Position numbers and translations under genes: made by a program
Part shown: piece after piece, positions 1 through 11,913 of the stretch
Position numbering within the stretch: position 1 is the first letter of the stretch
Layout of the letters: every line of letters starts with the position of its first letter
The notes under the pieces: generated by a model
Seen by the model: the letters and a program-made list of their open reading frames with translations, nothing else
Database searches by the model: none
Told to the model about the DNA's origin: nothing
NCBI GenBank assembly: GCA_001466705.2
Contig: LATX02000078.1
Span: forward strand, 1,054,001 to 1,118,000
Origin: Moniliophthora roreri
Lineage: Eukaryota; Basidiomycota; Agaricomycetes; Agaricales; Marasmiaceae
DNA: 64,000 nt
Reading direction: 5' to 3'

Positions 1-1188
1 TATTATAGCAGATTCTTCACATCTTAGCTTTGAAACACCTGGGTCCTTGAATAGAGTCACATTGACACATATTGCAGATATTCCAATTTTGAATATCATC
101 AAGTTAACACCTACTACTCACTATAAGAAAACAAGTCACACAAATGTTCCTTTTGCTCAAACCATGTCAGTGGTTTTCTCTGCATCTAGCTTGATGCAGA
201 TTTGTAAGTGCTTTCAATTTTTCTCAGTCCTTGTTCCTCCTTTCATCATTGCAGTTATGCATGTGACCACAAGCCATTAACTACTATGACAGCAAGCGAT
301 GATGTGAAAAGGTTTCTACCCATTAAATATCCTGCAATGTCAAGGAAGCATGAAGGAAAAAAAAGGTGGACAAAATGACGACTTACAGTACTAGATGCAT
401 GAACTAATGTTTCATCTTTTCACTTTTCTTACTTTTTCAGTTCTCCTACAGTGCCTACAACCACTGTTGAGTCAGGTTGAACAGAACCCACCCAACTGCC
501 CATGGATGTATCCCCAATAACAATGACTCAAACCCATCTTTCATCACCATCCCCCAAATATACCAGGCCTTCTGTTCTGGTGTCTTATGGGTCACTCCAT
601 TCAATTTTGCCATCAGCAGTACCCGCTGATGCCACATTTTGGTTCATAGGCACACTACCAACATGTTTGTCTCCTCACACCCCTTCTACCACACTAGAAA
701 GTGCATCAAGATTCTTCTCCAGCCTCTAAGCACACAAATAATGACAAATGTGTCACTATCATTGTTCCAGAGGCTACAGGAAGAGTCTCCTATGCAGGTT
801 GAGGACATGGTATCTGCTACTCAAATGCTAATGTCAAAACCTTTGCTAACTTTGTCATCACCTTGAACAGCCCAGAATCATGGCTCTGGGGTCTGCCAGT
901 CCTGGCATCACCATCCACCAGGTGTGACTAAGCTCTATACCTGCTCTTTATTACCATGATTGCTGCCACTACACCTTCAAGGTGATTCACTTTACTTTTG
1001 AACTAATAGGTCTAAATTAGGATCACATTTGTGTTATGGGCTGGGTTCAAGAATGCAGGAGAGGAACAGAGACTTATTGTGGGACATAGTGAAGAGGCAG
1101 AAACTCTATCTGCTATGAAGAACTGCTACACACCTTCACTCAAAAATGCACTCTAAAAGGGCTCCTGCAACTAAGTGCTGCTACTAAA

Positions 1189-1230
1189 CCCACACATACA
1201 CACACACACACAACACACACCAACACCCAC
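1189..1230. repeat. CA-rich microsatellite
   Basis: An interrupted run of CA dinucleotides with a few substitutions (ACACCAACACCC at the end). It lies in CpG-poor DNA with no gene nearby. Confidence 0.85.
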
Positions 1231-3239
1231 AATAGAGGCTTCTAAGAGTGATAAAGCACTGTATAAGTCTACAAGGAGACTGAGTCTATCTCAAGTGCGA
1301 TTCAGAGTGAAAAGGGGACAGAACCCTTTGAGTTTCAAGTGACCAGCTTAAGTTGGTATAAGAGTGTAGAGTCTAAAGACTCTAGTTAGGACAGCTTAAG
1401 TATTGCACTCAAGAGTCACAAGGTATAGGTTGGTTATAGATGAATGTGTACAGTGAGGCAAGATATATATGAATTTCAGCTCTACTAGAAGTGATGGACT
1501 GGCAAGTGTATAGACTTGGTCTATGAAAGCTGTGCAGAGGTCTAAATTGACGCTGTGCAGGGCTATAACATGCAAGTACCAGTCAGTGCTTGAGCCTGCA
1601 CTTACAAGTACAGCTCTTTATATACAAAACAATAATTGGAAATGACAAAATAAGAGATAAAATGAGTGTGATCTAGTTTAGGGTATAAATTGTATGTGTT
1701 CATGCCTAAAAGTCCGATTCCACATAGCAATTAACTATGTTGGGTATATTTGGTGACCAAACAGTTGATTTAATGTGTTTTGGACCCTGCATGGAGCATT
1801 GCTGGGTCAAACAATCCTTCTGCATAGCCACTGGTTCTGGACTGGTTTTGTACATGAATATGTTTCCCTTTCTGCTGGTTTACTTCCACGTAGCTGCCTT
1901 CTACCATCAGATTGGTGGATGTTATAGTCTTGATATCCATCATATTCAATCTCCTTCCATCCCATGTACAATCTGGATAGGCTGTTGTATCTGCCCAAGT
2001 GTCTTCAAAGCTCTGCATAGAAACAAGTTCCAGCTGTGTACTATCATTCTGATAGTAATAATTAAATGTTAAGTCTATTGATGCATTATCATGCAATGTG
2101 ATCACAAAGTGAACAATCTAGTGCACTTAGATTGTGGATCCTGCTGATATCTATTCCTTTGTATTCAGAATTAGTGGTTTCTGGCCCATTTTATTAACCA
2201 AGGACCCTTACTGCAATGCTTCACTGTAATGTAGAGGGCTAGTATAGTCTACTAACCTCATCTAAATTGTGTTACTGTGTCAATTATTAGACTTATTAGA
2301 CTCAGTGCTTAAGGCTTAGACACTGTATTAGAGTTCCTGGGTTATCAAGTCATGTGAATATCACATGTACTCTGGGCTCTTTTTCTAGTTTTTGATGTGA
2401 AAGGTGCACAATTTCATGTCTAGGCCAAAATTAGGCACATCATTGGAATTTGTACAGAATAACAAGGAAAATGCACAGAATAGTAGAAATACAGAGGTAG
2501 ATGGAAAAGGGAACTGAGAACATGTAATTGTCCAATGGAAATGGGAAACCTATGATCAAGAAGTTGTTCTGAAAAGAAAAGAGGAATGTCAGCATATACA
2601 TTTTCAAGGAAGGGTTTAAGGACATGTCCTTGACCTCCTCAAACATTCTTGAACCTTCCTCAAATGTCCTTGGATGTCCTCAAGTGACCAAAAACCTGGA
2701 GTTAGCACTCTCATCAAGGTAAGTTAACTGTTATTGCTGCATTGGGCTTGACAGTATGTATTTGACCAAAGTCATATTCATGAATTGAATACCTTCATCA
2801 AGATCCAAGGACTGTGGGGACATGAAATCTTTTGCTTCATTGAAGCCCACAACTTGCATGGTAAATTTCTTTGCCTTCTGTGTCACTCATTCAAGCTATC
2901 TAAGACCTTTAAAATGAGTGGGAATAATCAAGACATCTTTTTATCCAAGTTAATCACCATTCAACATCTTGCCACTTGGACTTGCCTGCCTGTGGGAATT
3001 TTGGCTGTACTACCATCATTATGGCAAATATGTTTAACACCTTATATACTTGAATTTCCATCATCAATCAGTAAGATTGATATTTTAATCTATTGCTCAC
3101 ATCCCAGTCCATAGTAAGGGGCAATTTTGTTGGGAAGGCATTGCCCATATTCATTTATCTTTAAACATACCTATCACCACTTAAACTTGACAATTGTTGA
3201 TTCTCTGACACTCCCCTTACCCCAATTTACTCTATACAT

Positions 3240-3440
3240 GTTCTTAAGCTGTCATGACCCTACCTTGAATCTGATGGACATGTCCTTGACCCTTCCTTGA
3301 CCTTCCTTGAACTTGTTACTGACATTCTTGACTCTTCCTTGACCTTCCTTGAGTTTGTTACTAACATTCTTGACCCTTCCTGAAACTGATTACCTATATT
3401 CTTGGCCCTTCATTAAACTTATTATGCATGACCTAAACCT
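3240..3440. repeat. Degenerate minisatellite based on CTTGAC/CTTCCTTGA
   Basis: Phrases such as CATTCTTGAC, CCTTCCTTGA and TTGTTACTGACATTC recur about every 45-60 bases. They decay into the flanks, and a related run is found at 2620-2690. The copies are too diverged to give an exact unit by eye. No open frame follows the period, so it is treated as non-coding. Confidence 0.6.
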
Positions 3441-4340
3441 ATCCCTGAACCTTCTCAACCATCTCTTGGAAAAATGATAGGGTGGATACAAGTAGGGTAA
3501 AAGTGGAGTATGATAGTCATATAGCAATGAATTATTGAACATGAGTAAAACCTAAGTGAGAATGAGTCAAAGCTTTCAGTAATGAGCTTGTATAGGACTT
3601 GGAGGGACAGAGAGGTTTGTTGTGGGTGTATATATGAAATAAGGAGTTACTGGGACGTATTGAGCAGACAAATAGGTCCTAACAATATGCTTGAATGTTT
3701 CTTGACTACCAATGACCAATTAAATGGCTTTCCTCAATGTGCCTCCTGAGCTGCACAATGGCTTGTGTGAATAATGTCCAACTTTTACATGCATTATGCT
3801 ACACTACTTCAATGACACAGCCTTGCTTTTTGACACAATGATCTGTGTAAAGCCTTTCAGGATGGTTTGTGATCATAGATCCAAGCCTTGATTACATTCA
3901 TGTTGGAAGAGTGACAGAGATGCAGCAGTGAGTGAGCAGATGGGTGCTGATGTTGGTCGAAACTGATGCACCAGTGCTTGAGTGTGCCAGGAAAGTAATG
4001 ATGCCAACATCATTGTCAGGCATGCCATTCTTCACTGCCATCAATGATGACAATGAGTACAAAGAGTCCTCAATAGGTATGTAGATTGAATCAATTTGTG
4101 TTGACATGTCATTGAATAAGCATTAAATTGTAGGAGTGTACTGGTATTACCTTGAGATGTCCTTGACCCTGCTTTGACTCTGCTTTGAAATCAGTCAAGG
4201 ACACATCCTTGAGTGAATTGTCGTGATCCAGTTTCTGATAGGCTTCACACCCACTTCTTTTCAAGGTCCACTTGCTTGAAAAAGACCTTTGGGAAGTGGA
4301 GGAAGCTTCAGGCTTCCCACTGAGTTGACTGAACCTGGAG

Positions 4341-6229
4341 TGGAATGAGCCTAGAGCTCAATGTCGGAAACTGACACAGGGATGCCAGAGTCCGGGCAAG
4401 AGTGATGACCACCTGCAGCTTCCATGACTGCCTGCATCAAGTCTCCAGGAGATTTTGCCCAAGAGTGAGATGGCGGGTCGAAAAAGAGTCAGAAATGCGA
4501 AGGAAAGGTCTGAGCTAGCTGCTGCAGACCTTGAGGTGAGAGTTGGCGTCTTCGAGTCGAAAATTGCATGTGATCTAGTGATGTCACAGTCACAGTCACA
4601 CCCTGCTTTCTCCTCTTGCCTCGACGATCGAAGTCTTCTGTCCATTTTCATGCTCTAGAAACCCAGAAAACGACTCTGAAAACCATATGGTACTAGCTTC
4701 AGGCCACCATGTGCACTCAATATGTTTGGAGACTGCCAGCCTGTCACTGATTGTTGATATAGGGATTGTTACAGTTCACGCGATATAGAGCCCTCATTCT
4801 GCAAGATAATATGTGAGTCTAGGTTTTGAACACATAGATCACTTTGCTAACTATGTCAAGGGTAGGGACGCAAATGAAGTTCGACAATCGGTAGTTCAGG
4901 TCTAGATGGTTAATTTTGGTTTGACAGGGAGCTGATATAGATGAACAGAGAACAGAGATCAAGATTCAAGATATCAGGTCACGTCGAGCATTAAATAGGC
5001 AACTTCGAGGCAGCACCACGTTTCTAGGAAGCCTCATGGCAGTGCAGCTGCCACATTACCATGTTGTGTTCGTTGGTTTTACCGTTGTTTAGACTTGGTT
5101 TTGCTGTTGTTTAGAGAAAGGATTAGCAGTAAGATGTGTCGTCTTATTTAGTAGCCCCTAAACCTTTCTGACGACCACTCAACAATTTCAGAAGGTAGAT
5201 GAAGGCATTTTGGACAGGTTGAGGATGTTAGGCTCAGCGACAAGTGACAGTTCACGTACTTCTCTGGACCCAATACCCCCAACACTAGCCTACTCATCTT
5301 TTCACCTTGGAGATGTGTAGCATTGGAAATCAAGTCGGAAGTTTTAGCCCCACCCATAACGACAACTTACATCCCTCCTGCTTGGGCTGGGTACGTACCC
5401 TACGCTTTATCTGTTACGTGAGTCCTTCGCTGTCAACACTAAGTTCAAGTTTGAGCTTGAAGGACTTGGTTCTTGAAGTCAATTAGATTGATGAATTGAC
5501 TTATCTATCTCAAAATTACTAGTCTGTTCCAATACTATTCCAAATTGGTCCAGTTCGACCTCTTCGAACAGTTGGCCAATTCACATAAATATCTTTTTCT
5601 GAGATTGATACTGATTCATGAGTCTTGATTTTTATCGATGATACTCATTCGTGTCACTTAGAATCATTCATTTTCTTTGTCTAAGAAGGATTGGTAAGTA
5701 AAAAGAATACAAGACTAAGCAAGAAAACGTGAAATGGAATACATGTACATCAAACACCCTACTTGTCCTCGGAGTCCTCGTGTTTGTAACATTATCCTTT
5801 GGTTTGTACCCTTACTGATCTACGCATACCAGACCTTTTGTACCATCGTGTATATGCGTGAATTTAGAGAGAATTTGTTCATCCAACAGGACTCCCCTTC
5901 ATTTCATCTCGCACAACCTTCGACTCTGAAAGTCATCTCAGCGCAGTTACGCAACTGTCGGCCAAGGACAGGTCGCTCGTGGCGACACTTCACATGTTTC
6001 ATTAAGAAGGCCATGTGGCACAAATCAGGAATGCCGGCCACAAGAAGGATAATATTACCACTTGTTACCTCGACAATTTTGCTTTAGCATTCTAAATTGA
6101 AGATACGCAAGATGTACCACAGTTGGTATGATGAATTGTTTTGCCTACTCACGGGCCCAAGTGGCGTCACAAGCTGAATCACCTATATCGGTGTTATACT
6201 GGGGTTGTACAATACTTCGCCCAATCAAT
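4341..6229. other. Gene-island edge, no supportable gene
   Basis: CG dinucleotides become common from about 4460, marking the change from repeat block to gene island. Frames near 4455-4658 (plus), 5148-5357 (minus) and 5734-6087 (plus) are short, match no family I know and lack convincing splice context. I call nothing here. Confidence 0.4.
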
Positions 6230-6694
6230 TTAGGGCCTGTTTGGTGGCACCGGGAAGGAGCCCGGACCTGGGTCTGGGTAGACCTTCCGTGATGTTCACA
6301 GACCCGTACCGACTGGGATCCCGGATGTCACAGACCCACCACGCTTATCACTCATCCGTCCCATCTGCAGCTTTTTCCGCACACAAAACCAATGCACAAC
6401 GCAAACTTCATCATTGACAGACTTTTTGCAGCCCCCCATATGTCAAGATGTCTGGAATTGAGGTAGTAATAAATGTGGTACGTGAATGTGGTAAAAGAGG
6501 GAAATGAATGTGAGGGATAACGAGTTGGACTCACGAGGGGCGTGAACTGGGTTGTGACGGAAGAGAACGGTGCCGCCAAACAGAACTTTTTCGCCCGGAC
6601 ACGGTGGATTATTCAGCACCGACACTGGACCAGCCGTACGGCTCAATTTTGGCTTGGTCCGGGTTCCTTCCCGGTGCCACCAAACAGGTCCTTA
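6230..6694. mobile_element. MITE-1, PIF/Harbinger-type, TTA target duplication
   Basis: The left end reads GGGCCTGTTTGGTGGCACCG (from 6233). The right end is its near-perfect reverse complement, ending at 6691. The inverted repeats run about 35 bases with a few mismatches. Both ends are flanked by TTA (6230-6232 and 6692-6694). A 3-base TTA duplication with GGGCCTGTTTGG-like ends is the hallmark of PIF/Harbinger (Tourist-like) MITEs. The 459 bp body has no transposase, so it would depend on an enzyme encoded elsewhere. The right-hand TTA is also the left flank of the next element. Confidence 0.8.
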
Positions 6695-7220
6695 GGGCTC
6701 CTAGCGGATCGGATGATCCGCCATCATCCGAGCGATGAGAGGTCGGATTCAGATGGCGGTTGGGCTCCTCAACGAGCACCATCCGACAATGAGCGGCAGA
6801 TGGATCAGATGGTGCAGACGGTTGTCGTTGGGCTTCATTAGGTCGACCAGAGTCATGCCCAGGGCTTTCTGTGGGCACCTTTTTGACCTTCATAGCAGTA
6901 GTGGGTGATATATCAGCCATTATCTGTCTATCTGACTAACCTTTGACTTGTATTTTAGCCAATATGTGAACTTGTCTCAACTCTGTACACAACACATAGG
7001 GATAATGGTCAGACACTTGGAATGCCGCACAACTAGATCAATGTCCTGCACCTGAGAGCCCTGTGGGAGCAAAATTTTCACCGTGGGAGGGAGGTTTCAT
7101 TGTGAAGCGCTGGCTTAGCGCCCATCCGTCGGATTATCGGATCATCCGACGGATACCATCCGCCGATGCGGATCCACCACCATCCGAACGATTCATCCTA
7201 ATCCGATCCGCTAGGAGCCC
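6695..7220. mobile_element. MITE-2, foldback element adjoining MITE-1
   Basis: Terminal inverted repeats begin GGGCTCCTAGCGGATC at 6695 and end with the reverse complement at 7220. Further inside lie many GGATGATCCG/CATCCGA-type short inverted motifs, so the whole 526 bp could fold back. Flanks are TTA on the left and TAC on the right, so the target duplication is either TA or a mutated TTA. No coding potential is seen. The superfamily is uncertain; Harbinger or Tc1/mariner-like would fit. Confidence 0.65.
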
Positions 7221-7227
7221 TACCAAT

Positions 7228-7772
7228 GGATGACTTCCCCTAAGGAACCTTCGCCTAAAATCAGGCAATTAATCGTCTCAGAAGGATTATCCGAGATTTT
7301 CCCGCATGAACCCACCGTTCTCTTAATGCGATTTGAAATAAAAAAAAGTCATTCTAAATGCGTTTTCGTGCGTTTTTGCCTCTCATTTCAAATTTCTCCC
7401 CTTGCCCGACCGCTCCTTACCTCTTTTCGGTACGTGACTCCGGAAGACTGCCAGGCCTTCATCCACGCAAACACGCCCAATGCGTTGCGTATTTTACCTC
7501 TATGTCATGACGTTTCTGATTACCAACTCTGTAAGTATACTGCACAACAGAATATAAATGTAAGGGCATACTACCTCACGACCTGTCTCCAATGCATCTG
7601 GAGCTCACCGTGTTCTTCGGAACTCCAGCCTAGCCGTTCGTCGAATCCTCTGAGGGCCTTACGGGGTTCGGAACCCCATGGTGAATTAACCGTTCATAAA
7701 ACAATTTGATATTTCTCTCAGAAAGTCGTCAGAATCGACAAATGAGAATCAAAACCTTACGGGAAGTCATCC
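7228..7772. mobile_element. MITE-3, copy A
   Basis: Ends are GGATGACTTCCC at 7228 and the reverse complement GGGAAGTCATCC ending at 7772. AAT flanks both sides (7225-7227 and 7773-7775), giving a plausible 3-base target duplication. Copy B at 8150-8687 is nearly identical except for a replaced stretch at about 7312-7385, so the two are not the same read-through sequence. A 159-codon open frame inside (7230-7709) has no recognisable domain and is probably accidental. It is the third MITE in a row, directly after MITE-2. Confidence 0.7.
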
Positions 7773-7894
7773 AATCATGCTTAGTGTGTCAACTATCAAT
7801 TGCGGATTGAATCATATGTCTCTTCCCTCCGACGTTATTCCTAAGCTCCCTTGAACACAAACTTCTGGAAAAATATGTTCTGGGTAAAGATATC
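7229..7894. repeat. Duplicated segment, copy A (ends at gap N 7895)
   Basis: This segment recurs at 8151-8809 with local differences (offset 922 at the start, 915 at the end). It includes MITE-3 and about 120 bases of right flank. It stops exactly at the single N at 7895. The shared right flank but different left flanks suggest two alleles or a mis-joined contig, not an ancient duplication. Confidence 0.75.
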
Positions 7895-7895
7895 N

Positions 7896-8077
7896 ATTTT
7901 GGTGACTAGACCGAAAGGCTCTGCTGTTTCTTTGAGCTGGAGAACATTTGTATTAAATGGAATATTGTCCAGGTAAACTATTCTCTTTACTTCCAAGAAG
8001 CACCGCGCAGATGCAGAGAAATTGCGCGTTAGTGAACGGAAGACCAGCTGTCGTGCATGATGGGATACTGAGAACAT
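7896..8077 (-). CDS. RRM-domain RNA-binding protein, probably mitochondrial; 5' fragment
   Basis: The fragment starts at the ATG at 8077 and runs about 60 codons to the gap N at 7895. Residues 1-26 (MFSVSHHARQLVFRSLTRNF...) are rich in Arg, Ser and hydrophobics with no acids, as in mitochondrial targeting peptides. After that comes VYLDNIPFNTNVLQLKE, which fits the RNP-2 strand and first helix of an RNA-recognition motif, followed by PFGLVTK. The frame continues upstream of this ATG to 8137, but that extension contains acidic residues unlike a presequence, so I prefer 8077. The rest of the RRM and the 3' end are lost at the assembly gap. The sequence beyond the gap is MITE-3 flank and not part of the gene. 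Function beyond RNA binding cannot be stated. Confidence 0.55.
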
Positions 8078-8149
8078 GCAAATTGCGAATTCGCACGCCA
8101 TAACCTTCTCCGCTTCCTCCATGATGATTACTGCCATGTTCGACTGACT

Positions 8150-8687
8150 GGATGACTTCCCGTAAGGATTTTTCGCCTAAAATCAGGCAATTAATCGTCT
8201 CAGAAGGATTATCCGAGATTTTCCCGCATGAACAAAAGTCGTTCTAAATCTATTTTTATCAGGGATTTAGGGAGGCCCCTGGACCCCCTCTCGCCTCTCA
8301 TTTCAAATTTCTCCCCTTGCCCGACCGCTCCTTACCTCTTTTTGGTACGTGACTCCGGAAGACTGCCAGGCCTTCATCCACGCAAACACGCCCAATGCGT
8401 TGCGTATTTTACCTCTATGTCATGACGTTTCTGATTACCAACTCTGTAAGTATACTGCACAACAGAATATAAATGTAAGGGCATACTACCTCACGACCTG
8501 TCTCCAATGCATCTGGAGCTCACCGTGTTCTTCGGAACTCCAGCCTAGCCGTTCGTCGAATCCTCTGAGGGCCTTACGGGGTTCGGAACCCCATGGTGAA
8601 TTAACCGTTCATAAAACAATTTGATATTTCTCTCAGAAAGTCGTCAGAATCGACAAATGAGAATCAAAACCTTACGGGAAGTCATCC
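8150..8687. mobile_element. MITE-3, copy B
   Basis: It has the same terminal inverted repeats as copy A (GGATGACTTCCCGTAAGG and reverse complement). The left flank is ACT and the right flank AAT, so this copy lacks a clean target duplication. Inside, one stretch of about 70 bases (8228-8300) differs from copy A. Its right flank leads into the xylanase promoter, with the element ending about 160 bases before the TATA box. Confidence 0.65.
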
Positions 8688-8847
8688 AATCATGCTTAGT
8701 GTGTCAACTATCAATTGCGGATTGAATCATATGTCTCTTCCCTCCGACGTTATTCCTAAGCTCCCTTGAACACAAACTTCTGGAAAAATATGTTCTGGGT
8801 AAAGATATCCGACCTATAACAACATCCGGCGGACGTTATTGCCAGCA

Positions 8848-8856
8848 TATATAAAA
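8848..8856 (+). promoter_or_regulatory. TATA box of the xylanase gene
   Basis: TATATAAAA lies about 60 bases before the xylanase ATG at 8915, a normal distance for a fungal pol II promoter with a short leader. No obvious regulator site was identified. Confidence 0.65.
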
Positions 8857-8914
8857 GCAAGGTATTCGAACCTAAGCCAACAGCACCAAGCTCTCAGAAG
8901 TCAAAGTCATCGAA

Positions 8915-9596
8915 ATGGTTTCCTTCTCCTGGCTCATCGCTGCTGCAGCTACAGTCGCTGGCGTTATCGCCACCCCCGTCAACGTCATGGAAGGACTCGG
9001 GGAACTCGTCGCACGTAGTGGANCCAACGGAGGTGGTGGCCAATACACTCTAACTTGGTCCGGCAACAACGGTAACCTCGTTGGTGGAAAGGGATGGAAC
9101 CCAGGAAATGCCGGACGGTACGTTGCAGACAAGTTTTGCAGTCACCACTGATCGCACTAAAATTTGCACATTTTCCAGAACCATCAGTTACAGCGGTACC
9201 TACCAACCCAATGGTAACAGTTACCTCTCCGTCTACGGCTGGACTCGCAGCCTTCTCATCGAGTACTACATCGTCGAATCATACGGCAGCTACAACCCTG
9301 CCTCCGCTGCTCAGAGAAAGGGCACAGTGACCTGCGACGGTGCCTCATATGATGTCCTCTCGACGTGGCGTTACAATGCACCCTCCATCGATGGTCCCCA
9401 GACATTCGAGCAATTCTGGAGTGTGAGAAACCCGAAGAAACAACCAGGCGAAAGCATTAGCGGCAGCGTCAACGTTGCGTGTCACTTCAACGCATGGAAG
9501 AGCTTTGGAATGGACCTGGGTAGGCAGCACAACTACCAGATCGTTGCCACCGAAGGCTACCAGAGCAGTGGAACTGCCACTATCACTGTTTCTTAA
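8915..9596 (+). CDS. Secreted endo-1,4-beta-xylanase, family GH11 (gap inside)
   Basis: GH11 enzymes cut internal beta-1,4 bonds of xylan outside the cell. Exon 1 (8915-9117) encodes a signal peptide (about residues 1-20, hydrophobic, ending VIATP), a short pro-region and the first visible strands with [12 protein letters not shown] 61 bp GT-AG intron (9118-9178) restores the family reading [10 protein letters not shown]. Exon 2 (9179-9596) holds [12 protein letters not shown], with the nucleophile Glu at 9261-9263, PSIDG of the thumb, HFNAW, and ATEGYQSSG with the acid/base Glu at 9552-9554. There is no carbohydrate-binding module. The single N at 9023 falls between the pro-region and [11 protein letters not shown]. 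The usual YYYSFWTD-type strand is absent there, so sequence is missing in the assembly and the gene is probably intact in the genome. A TATA box lies upstream. Confidence 0.93.
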
Positions 9597-9761
9597 ACGA
9601 ACTTTCGGGCAGTTAGTCACAGTGTGAGTTTGCCTCTGCTCCTCTATAATCGATTTTGAACTGACTCGTGACTTTTGCGCAGTCAAAGTCAAATACCCTT
9701 GGTAGTTACATTTGGATAGCTTCATATCTGTCGTTTTGTATAAAACAAGTTTGATCTCAAT

Positions 9762-11459
9762 TCACTTCTTCTCTCCTAGTTCTGGCGACTTGATGAGACC
9801 GGATTTGAGATCATTACAAGTCGAAGGTAGTTCCGTAGTTTGATTCTCAAGCGCGGTTAGAGACTTACCTGGAGAGATACACCGGTTAGACACGAAAGTA
9901 CCACTGTTCAGTCTGCCAAACGAACCAGTCGTACGCAGGGGTTTATCATGCGAGCATGCTCCAAACCTCAGTTCTGCCAAAGCTAGGGTTCAACGTATTG
10001 AAGAGCACGACATGAGGAGATCGTGTATTACCCAATTAAATGCGACTATGTTTCGAATATTATAATCCATTGTCGATGAAATCGAACGAAAGATTGGTAA
10101 ACGGTGTCATTGAAGAACAGTCTCATCATCATGACTCTCATCGCCCACCTCGACATCGACACCACCTGTTCCCCCTCCAAGGAGCTCAATCGAGCTCCTG
10201 ATTTGTATTTTTGAAAGGCTAGGGATATCCCAAAAGTTTGGGGTTAGAAGTGCAAGACGACATGTCAGCACGAAGAGGCCGAATCGAAGAGTCGAATAGG
10301 TCGTTAGCCGTGGACCAGGGACCGTCATGGGAAGCGAGAAATCTCGGCGAACGGCGGAAACAGTCATTTTCGGCGATACGCAAGTTCACAGACTCTGCTG
10401 GCTCCGAAGCTCCGATTGTCCATCGTGGATCATTTTCACAATCTTCTTTAGAGTCGAGCTCNTTCTTCTCTCCTAGTTCTGGCGACTTGATGAGACCGGA
10501 TTTGAGATCATTACAAGTCGAAGGTAGTTCCGTAGTTTGATTCTCAAGCGCGGTTAGAGACTTACCTGGAGAGATACACCGGTTAGACACGAAAGTACCA
10601 CTGTTCAGTCTGCCAAACGAACCAGTCGTACGCAGGGGTTTATCATGCGAGCATGCTCCAAACCTCAGTTCTGCCAAAGCTAGGGTTCAACGTATTGAAG
10701 AGCACGACATGAGGAGATCGTGTATTACCCAATTAAATGCGACTATGTTTCGAATATTATAATCCATTGTCGATGAAATCGAACGAAAGATTGGTAAACG
10801 GTGTCATTGAAGAACAGTCTCATCATCATGACTCTCATCGCCCACCTCGACATCGACACCACCTGTTCCCCCTCCAAGGAGCTCAATCGAGCTCCTGATT
10901 TGTATTTTTGAAAGGCTAGGGATATCCCAAAAGTTTGGGGTTAGAAGTGCAAGACGACATGTCAGCACGAAGAGGCCGAATCGAAGAGTCGAATAGGTCG
11001 TTAGCCGTGGACCAGGGACCGTCATGGGAAGCGAGAAATCTCGGCGAACGGCGGAAACAGTCATTTTCGGCGATACGCAAGTTCACAGACTCTGCTGGCT
11101 CCGAAGCTCCGATTGTCCATCGTGGATCATTTTCACAATCTTCTTTAGAGTCGAGCTCGAGAATATTGGGATGTATCCGCTAGTAGCTACAATTCTGCGG
11201 AATGTTTCCATGCTGTGAAGTTGGAGAGGTACCAGAGTGGTAGAAGTAACGAAGGATTACTTGGAGGTGCGGAAACGAAGAGAAAGCCATCGAAAATCGT
11301 AGAAGCTTTCTTGCCGTCGGCTATCACGACAATGACGCGTTGCTCACCGTCGTGGGAGGCTCTCTTTCTTTCGTTTGACCCGCTACCGCCGCCGTCGCAC
11401 TGCATGTTATTCCCTCTTCCGTCTATCCAAACAAGTCTAGCAGGTTGTGATGGATGCAA
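9762..11459 (-). CDS. Unrecognised multi-exon gene (model approximate, region duplicated in assembly)
   Basis: Minus-strand frames are connected by good splice signals. A CAG|GTAAGT donor at 9869/9868 and a CCAG acceptor at 9782 define an 87 bp in-frame intron before the last codons LGEKK and the stop at 9762. Another acceptor (TTTGGCAG) opens the exon beginning LRFGACSHDKPLRTTG. Other likely exon pieces contain NDPRWTIGASEPAES and ELLGGGTGGVDVEVGDES. The 5' piece at 11459-11190 starts MHPSQPARLVWIDG. The stretch 9766-10461 is repeated at 10463-11158 around the N at 10462, so a read across the N gives a false fusion; only one copy probably exists. I recognise no domain. Exon order and start are inferred. 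Confidence 0.4.
9766..10461. repeat. Assembly-type duplicate, copy A (copy B at 10463-11158)
   Basis: 696 bases appear identical to 10463-11158 by eye, with only the N at 10462 between them. Copy A continues leftward and copy B rightward into unique sequence, as expected when two overlapping contigs are placed end to end. Confidence 0.85.
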
Positions 11460-11913
11460 ACGGGTTATCCAAGGTATGTAGTCGTTCTTCTCTTCAATGC
11501 CATAGACCTTCCACTTACTAGCTTCCTTCAGTCATTATTCAAGGAGCAACCTGCCGTCCAATAACGAACGGTCACGGTCACCAGTTATTACTCCTCGTTA
11601 ACAATTGGTAGCGACCGCGCTCAATTGTCCGTCATCTGCACGCCAATTCCGAGCCACTCATTCGTGTATCGATTCACCCCTGCTCCTCCAGCTTCTCCGT
11701 GTCGAACATTAGAGCGTTTTCGTCAAATCGCACCATCCGCCTGAGTCTAATATAGGTGAGACACTGCACGTATGATGGATACTAGGAGAGCAAAGGAGGG
11801 GTAAGAAACCTGAAAGATGAGTAAGGGAGGATGAGGGTGAGGGTAAGCGATTCCCGGAAGCATTCTTTTTTCCTTTCTGGAAACTTATTTCTGAAGCTCA
11901 GAATGCAGCATTC

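Larger units (their letters stand above)
1..4340. other. CpG-poor, probably repeat-derived DNA without a supportable gene
   Basis: Open frames here are short, overlap on both strands and show no recognisable domain. The dinucleotide CG is very rare compared with the region after 4340, which resembles the decayed transposon block after 22440. A CA microsatellite and a degenerate minisatellite lie inside and are listed separately. I see no intact transposon ends. It is most likely old, mutated repeat sequence. Confidence 0.5.

Noticed and set aside
47..866. Small plus-strand open frames at the left edge
   Set aside because: They are short, partly TTG-started, overlap frames on the other strand and have no domain; the DNA is CpG-depleted repeat-like sequence.
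7230..8624. 159-codon and 91-codon frames inside MITE-3 copies
   Set aside because: They share the same C-terminal part and no known domain, and the non-coding TIR element explains the sequence.
10219..10677. 152-codon minus-strand frame crossing the N at 10462
   Set aside because: It fuses the 3' exon of one assembly copy to an internal exon of the other; the junction is an artefact.
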